Part shown: positions 57,985 to 64,000 of the stretch, in pieces
Numbering within the stretch: the stretch's first letter is position 1
Layout of the letters: the number at the start of each line of letters is the position of its first letter
Assembly: GCA_936450465.1 (NCBI GenBank)
Contig: OW388303.1
Span: forward strand, 10,323,021 to 10,387,020
Reading direction: 5' to 3'
From: Gibbula magus
Taxonomy: Eukaryota; Mollusca; Gastropoda; Trochida; Trochidae
Length of the DNA: 64,000 nucleotides
Program-made: the position numbers and the translations under genes
The notes under the pieces: generated by a model
Seen by the model: only the letters and a program-made list of their open reading frames with translations
Databases searched by the model: none
Told to the model about the DNA's origin: nothing

Positions 57985-58188
57985 TGTATCCAGTGTAGGA
58001 CTAAAGTATCAACTGCCCCTGAATTTGATGAATGTATGGAAGCAGGTATCCCATGGGTAAAATGGTTAAAGAGAAACTTAAAATATTATCATCAAGATCA
58101 AATACCACCAGATTACCGGATGCACGTTAGGGAGATCCTACAGAGAAAAGAGTTTTACTTCCCTGAAATTACTAGTTGTAAAATGTAG
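57985..58188 (+). CDS. Unrecognised small open frame or exon-like segment
   Basis: Open from 57985 to TAG at 58186-58188. Its ATG at 58036 gives 50 residues: MEAGIPWVKWLKRNLKYYHQ, then DQIPPDYRMHVREILQRKEF and a short end. Composition (Trp, Tyr, Arg, Glu, mixed codons) is protein-like and unlike the low-complexity ORFs of this AT-rich intron. AG dinucleotides at 57992-57999 could act as an acceptor. I do not recognise it. Options are an intronic gene remnant, an alternative 3' exon, a transposon fragment or chance. Confidence 0.3.
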   Translation, partial: CIQCRTKVSTAPEFDECMEAGIPWVKWLKRNLKYYHQDQIPPDYRMHVREILQRKEFYFPEITSCKM

Positions 58189-60997
58189 TCCTAGATTCTC
58201 GTAAACAATGACGCTGAATGGACAGGGTTGGGTGACCCTGTTTTCAATACGCTAGGTTGAAAACTTGGAAAGGTCAGATATGGGATATGATCGATAGTGA
58301 AATTGATTACCAGGTCAGCTGATTTCTGGTGATTTATGACAACTAAAAAAATTGGCAGAGAGCTAAGCTTGAGCAGGTGTTTTACTGCATAAATGTGTCT
58401 GATTTTATCACTTGATTCCCAATACACCCGCTGTCACTGTGTCAGTGCATTGCTCCATTGCCTAAAGCAGCTAAGAAACGCAAGCAACAAAGAGAAGATG
58501 TATTTTATAAGCTATGTCCGATTTTGCCAGGGGCAGAAACAAAGATGATATGATCTCCTTGAGTGTTAAGACCTTTCATAAGTGTTTGTGATGTGCTATA
58601 TGTGCATCTTGTCTCAAACACCGCTCAGTTGATTGTGTAACTTCAGGAAAGATGGACTTGGATTTTTCTCCGTTCTCAGTAATATGGTGAGTTATGTTTA
58701 AAGTAGATAAAGGTCTGTGAAATAATTTTGGAAATTGGAATGAAAATGTTTTAGACTTGCTAACGTCAGTTTTAAAAGAAATTTGTGTGTGTTGAATAAC
58801 AATGAATCCTGGAGATTTTACAAACGCAACTATTTATCTTTTAATGAAATCTAGACTGCAAGATCCCTAAATATATGTACTGTGATAGAGCCATGCTATA
58901 TTTATACTGAATATTATTATTATAATTATACATACACACTCTAATAAGTGAAAATGTCAATATTCATTGTTTTATTGATGATTAGATTGTAATGAATTTT
59001 ATGTTTTTATGTATACCGTAGTTGAGATTTTATGACAATTCTTATAAGGTTTCATGTGATCAACTTCTAACTTTATTAAGGTATATGTTCTTGTAATATT
59101 GTTTTATGAGGTAAAAGTATTACTTTTTCATATTAAGAGCTTAAAGTATTTAAATGGTCAGCGATCAACTATTTACACATATTGCACACCTGCAGTAATT
59201 AAAGCTTTAAATTAAATTGTTCCAGTTTTCTATCAGCTTTGCATTAGATTAAGATGTATAAACATTGCATTGTATAAACATGTATTACGGATTTAAGAAA
59301 ATAGCCTAGGTGATTGACATTGTAAATTATTACTCCAAAGAAATAGGTTAAGGTGATTAGCAATGTTAATTTGTTCTGTGAATTAGTTTTAAAGTATTGT
59401 AATTCCCACCATTAAGACAAAGAAAAAACACTTTTTAACTTCTTTGTTGGTGGTAAGACAAAGCACCAACACTTGTAAGGTCTCTGTGCGTGGATTATTT
59501 TCACCTGTGACTTATACAAATCAATCACCTACGCTTTAACAATGGTATATTTTCATAGATTAACACCCTGTGAATTGTCCAGCATGGATTGTTTATATTT
59601 TCTTATCCGGATCTATTAAACTGTCTGGATGAAAAGAAAACAGTGACTTTTTTCTCTTTGAACTGAACGTTCTTCAAGCGGAGATGAATTAATTCTTCAA
59701 TACATTCCAGCAGTCAAGTTGCTTGCAGCACAATTGCAGTTAGGGTTCTAGATCAGTGAAAGGAAACACTGAAAGAGGCTATTTTACATCCATATGTTAG
59801 TATGGGGACACCGGTCAAAGGTCATTGTGGCAGGTGCCCTTTGATGTGCTTGTTCGGACACCAGTGTCCACTATCACTGACCACTGTCCACTATCAGTGT
59901 TGGCTATTTGCGTCACTGACAAAGGTCTGGACAGACTCATCTTCTGCTCCTCCATTCTGAGATACCATTTCGTCCTGATTAAATTTTACCAGATGGTCAA
60001 AGTGGTCAATGGGACGTCCACTCTGAGGTTATTCATAGACCTCAGGTCATTCAATCTCAATTAGTCTAATTTATGGTGATTGTGATTTGAAAATTTCCAA
60101 ATAAGATTCCTTCACTTGACCTATTGAGGGCTTTCTTATATTCACACCCTCCACTTTGAATCTGATTTCTTTACCTTTCTAATCCAAGTATTTAACTTCG
60201 CCATTGTTAAGACGTTACTGCATTTCATGTTATATGGAACACAATTTCAATGGTAACTTTCTTCAATCAATCAATATTTTTATTGGTCGAAATAGTAAAA
60301 CAGCTAAGCTATTAGTTTAAAGTAGTCATTAAGTCATTTTCTACTCTCCCAATCATAAACTGCATGTAAGCAAACTGTTATTCACTTTAATTAACGATAA
60401 GCTAATTGTGGATCAGAAGTTCGAAACCTACAATAAAATATCGAGTCATAAAGAATTTAGTAGGTAAACACAAAAGTGGACACATGTGAGGAATACGACA
60501 ACAGTCTGCTCCAATTATCACAAGAGTGTTGGGCTAGATTAGGCGTCAATAAATGAAATTGATCAGCCAGGGCTATTTGATGGGGTCTTTTACACTTCTC
60601 TCCATAAAGCTTCAAATACACCCAGTCTATAAAAGAGACAATCTTAGATAACTGACCCCTTTTGATCCTTCTAGAGAGAATCAGGTCTTCATTAGGGGCT
60701 GACCTGACCCCAGTGGAGATGGGGTCCAATTTAGCTGTGCTGGATTTACCAGACTCTAATTTCAGCTAATCTCTAATCCTTGGGTCTGATTTATTATCGT
60801 AGGGTTGTAAAAGCAGCAACATTTCTGTAGCATATTCTGATAGGGATTTCCTATCTCAATAGTGTAAACAATCCTGCTTGCTTTATCGCCTGTTTCATGT
60901 TTCTTATGTAATTTTCTACACCCGAGTGAGTTGAAATAATAAACGCACCAGGGAAAGCTGTGAGGGTAGTTCATAGGATTTAGTCTGAGTTGAAGAT

Positions 60998-61206
60998 AAT
61001 GTTACTTTACGCCAATGATTTCAAGTCATTTTGATGATAATATTACTTCATGGTAATGATTTTCTGTAAGAGAACCGACTTCAAGGTAATGTTACTTCAC
61101 GCCAATGATTTCAAGTAATTTTGATGATAATATTACTTCATGCCAATGATTTTCTGTAAGAGAACCGACTTCAAGGTAATGTTACTTCACGCTAATGATT
61201 TTCTCC
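60998..61206. repeat. 90-bp tandem repeat, 2.3 copies
   Basis: Units start at 60998, 61088 and 61178 and differ by a few bases. Each splits into two related halves of about 45 bp (AATGTTACTTCACGCCAATG versus AATATTACTTCATGCCAATG). Confidence 0.9.
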
Positions 61207-64000
61207 AAGTTTGTCTAATGAGACAGTTATTGGTCACTTCTATTCTGTCTCAAGAACTGTCATCATGAGTGTGGTATACTGAAAATCCAAATTAGCTATA
61301 TAAGATTGATACATATTGGATAACTGGTGGACGTTATTTAGTGCCTTGTGCTCTTGGACAGTAGCATTAGCAAACTCTTTATACTGTATGTCAGATTTGG
61401 GCAATTATTTCTTCATATATGGGTATTGGTTTCCTCATCTCTTGTCCAACATTACACTGGGTTACAGGGACTCTCACCATGCAAATAACAGGGATTTGGC
61501 CACAAGTACTTAAGATTTCCATTTCCTTTCTCCAGCCACTGGTATTGTTCCATTCAAGTTTATGACATTGTGGGGCCGGCCACCCAGCCAAATGAAGGCC
61601 TCCTTCTCCAATCTAAATGTGAGCACAAGCTTATCCAGCCTCCTGCATTGCTTCATTCTGAAGCCATCAAGGCCCATGAGAACCCTTTTGGACGAGCAGA
61701 CGACATTTCAAAAAGCCATTTGTCATGCAATGATGACTTCAGCCCAGTTCAGCAGGGTTGGATCAAGACAAAGTAACACAAAGGACCCCACATGGGGTAG
61801 GCCGGCTCGACCAGCCACTGGGCCATTGGGCCAGCCCAGCTCTTACCAACAAGCCTAACTTCCCAGGCCGAGTTATCTAACCCCAGTAGGGCAAACCCTA
61901 CCAGTGGGAGGTAGACTTGGCAGACAGCTTGGTATCTGGTCTGGCTTGAGGTCTTCAGGGATTTCAACAAACCCCAAATTATTCCTGATCTTTTTGATAA
62001 GTTCCCCTTAATCATGGAGTAATGATGGGAGAAGTGAAACATTGGTTAATCTTCAGCATCAGACTCTCCTCGGTTAATCTCAGAAGGGACTCTAGGCAAG
62101 TGTGGCTCAGATTAACTCAGTGTATATAGGTTCCATGACAATAGGCTTGCGTAATCAGATAACTCCATGAGGATCAGCCAAGATTTTTTAAGTGTCACCA
62201 CTCCCAGTAAGGGGGTCTTTTTATTAACTTGACAAATAGCTGGGTTTGGGTCTCCTGTTGTTTCCACTCGATTTGATAGCCATCATAACAATTATACTTC
62301 TTATGTAATGCATTTGTATCCAAGAACATAAAAGTTGGACACACTGAGTTCATGGATAAACTTCAACTCCAGATTTAACTTCCTGTTTGAAGATTTCCAA
62401 TTTATTAAAATTTATTTAAAGCATTATTATATGACATTTAACATCTTGAAAAGAATGTTTGAATTTCATCTCACTTTTAGCAATAAAGATTTCAAAAACA
62501 AAAATTAAACTTCAAACATAGATTAAAAATTTTGATATTGAGAAATCACTTGGACTATTTTGATCAAGCAAAGCAAGCATCTACAAGTACAAGTCTTATT
62601 TCATCTGAGTCATTGTTTGTTAAGTCACATCTTTAATTTTATTACCAAATAAAACTCTGGGAACAATGTTTTATGTCAAATTACATTTTGCTGGTGATAA
62701 CCTCACGCTTGGCAACTCCGATACTTTCATATGAACTTATAATTAATGAGGTCTTTGAATTTTCAAATTTATTTATAATTGTAGTCTTATCTTCAAAGTT
62801 TGAAAATAAATCAGTGTTAAAAGCATATTTTAGTTCAATTCTTTTGATGTAACTTCCAAAATATAGTTGATATGCTTTTGAAGCTTTTCCCTAATTTTGA
62901 CAGATATATGGTAGAACTTTTCCGTTTGTTAAAAAAGAGAGTAATTTTCCACTTGGGAAGAATTCTTGTGAAATGTTATGACAAAGAGTGAAGCTGGTAT
63001 CAAGTGATTATCAATAGTTCTTTGAGAAAAAGATAGGAGGGGATGTAATGTTACATTCCATCGAGTCATTCAAAATCTACTTAAGGTATCTACTTCAAAA
63101 TTTCTTTCATCTTCTCTAATGATGTGATGCAAAAATTGCACAACACCAAAAGAAAAATAGTTTGCATCAAACACTGGAATCATAAAAAGGAAACGGTTAG
63201 TTAGCCTCAAATTGATCAATTATCCTATGCTCCATTACTCTTTAATACTAATTACACTTTCTGAAAAGTATAAGCCAATGAAGCAATTGTAGCATCAAGT
63301 ACTCTCCCTCCTTTGATCTCAAGCCAAAACATTGATGCACTTGTAAAAATGTTCTCGATTGTCTCTGGGCAAGCCTTGGTAGGTCTTGGCTAACCTTTGT
63401 ACCCCATCGTACTGCTTTCCTACAGCAAGTTCTCACACTGGCTACCTTTTTGTTTGACTTTAGGGTATTTGCTGCATAATCTATTGTTCCTCTAGGTAAT
63501 CTATTGTCCTGGTGGCAGTGGGGCTGCAGTCAAAGGCCACAATTATCTATTAACTAGGTGCAGAGGACAAAGTATCTCAGTGGGACGTTCTCAGCTCCAA
63601 GTCTCTCTCTCACCTCAGCATGGACTAATTTCTTCCATTCACGACTTGCTGCCCACACTCTGCTTGAGCGAGTCACACTGGTGTCCAGGGGACTAATTTT
63701 CTGGGAGAATTTTCAAAGTAAACTTGGATTAAAGCTAAAGGTGTTAATGAGAAGCGTGAATGGTCGTTGAGGTGTGACCTTGCCCTTTCCCAGACTCGCA
63801 ACTTGTTGCAAGTTTCTCACCTGGTTCGCAACCTGTGGAAATTTCTCGAAGGAGCTGTGACCAGATTTGAGCTTCTTTTGAATTTGGAATCACAAGCAGA
63901 CTGTTTTCAGGAAGGTGGGAAGCAGCAAGGTGGCAGCTTGCGAAGATCTTTTGAAACTTTTTCTCGGACATTCTGGTTGTGTGTTGACATTACACTTCTC

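Larger units (their letters stand above)
53344..64000. other. CDC25 intron 3 (incomplete), no further coding exon found
   Basis: At least 10.6 kb of mostly AT-rich sequence. It holds degenerate tandem copies at 54130-54430, duplicated TAATTA-rich segments near 55811-55850 and 55944-55984, a 68-codon open frame (57985-58188) and a 90-bp tandem repeat (60998-61206). From about 61.5 kb GC content rises, without a recognisable exon. Confidence 0.6.

Noticed and set aside
61562..61858. 98-codon open frame in a GC-richer part of the CDC25 intron
   Set aside because: Several frames on both strands are open here owing to composition. There is no RINSLP-like CDC25 motif and no splice-compatible boundary.

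Overview
This is intron-rich, AT-rich eukaryotic DNA with no bacterial features. It is probably from a mollusc, most likely a gastropod. That inference rests on the tRNA-headed SINEs, tails of the type 'GCGGCGTTAA...CTCACTCACT', abundant short inverted-repeat elements, and gene architecture with long introns. Three protein-coding genes can be reconstructed exon by exon with consensus splice sites and matching phases. Almost everything else is introns, intergenic DNA, transposons and tandem repeats.

Region 1 (1-31.4 kb, + strand): the 3' part of an ARID5-family (ARID5A/B, MRF-type) DNA-binding transcriptional regulator. Ten exons (9746-30548) join without a frame break into 898 codons plus stop. 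The upstream BAH-like N-terminus is not in the window, so positions 1-9745 are most simply the preceding intron. A 12.7-kb intron that splits the end of the ARID domain carries the most unusual DNA here. It holds a block of about 9.35 kb (16329-25676) bounded by inverted CCCAGCTAACA / TGTTAGCTGGG ends. Inside each end is a different tandem array (127-bp monomers on the left, 295-bp on the right), and both arrays are full of ACGTTGT/ACAACGT palindromic words. Between the arrays, splice-consensus blocks on the minus strand suggest a small transcription unit. A textbook hAT-type MITE with an 8-bp target duplication lies in the intron just upstream.

Region 2 (31.4-42.3 kb): intergenic. It contains a SINE, several fold-back/MITE elements, a GTCCGTCC-headed tandem repeat, and no convincing gene.

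Region 3 (42.3-47.3 kb, - strand): a complete gene for stem-loop (histone RNA hairpin) binding protein, SLBP, with eight coding exons and 328 codons. Its promoter carries clustered CCAAT, E2F-like and NRF1-like words.

Region 4 (48.7-64 kb, + strand): the first three coding exons of a CDC25-family dual-specificity phosphatase, arranged head-to-head with SLBP about 1.4 kb away. The rest of the gene, including the catalytic domain, lies beyond the window, so 53344-64000 is a long intron with repeats. SLBP (histone mRNA supply in S phase) and CDC25 (CDK activation) are both cell-cycle genes, so shared regulation of the divergent intergenic segment is plausible but unproven.
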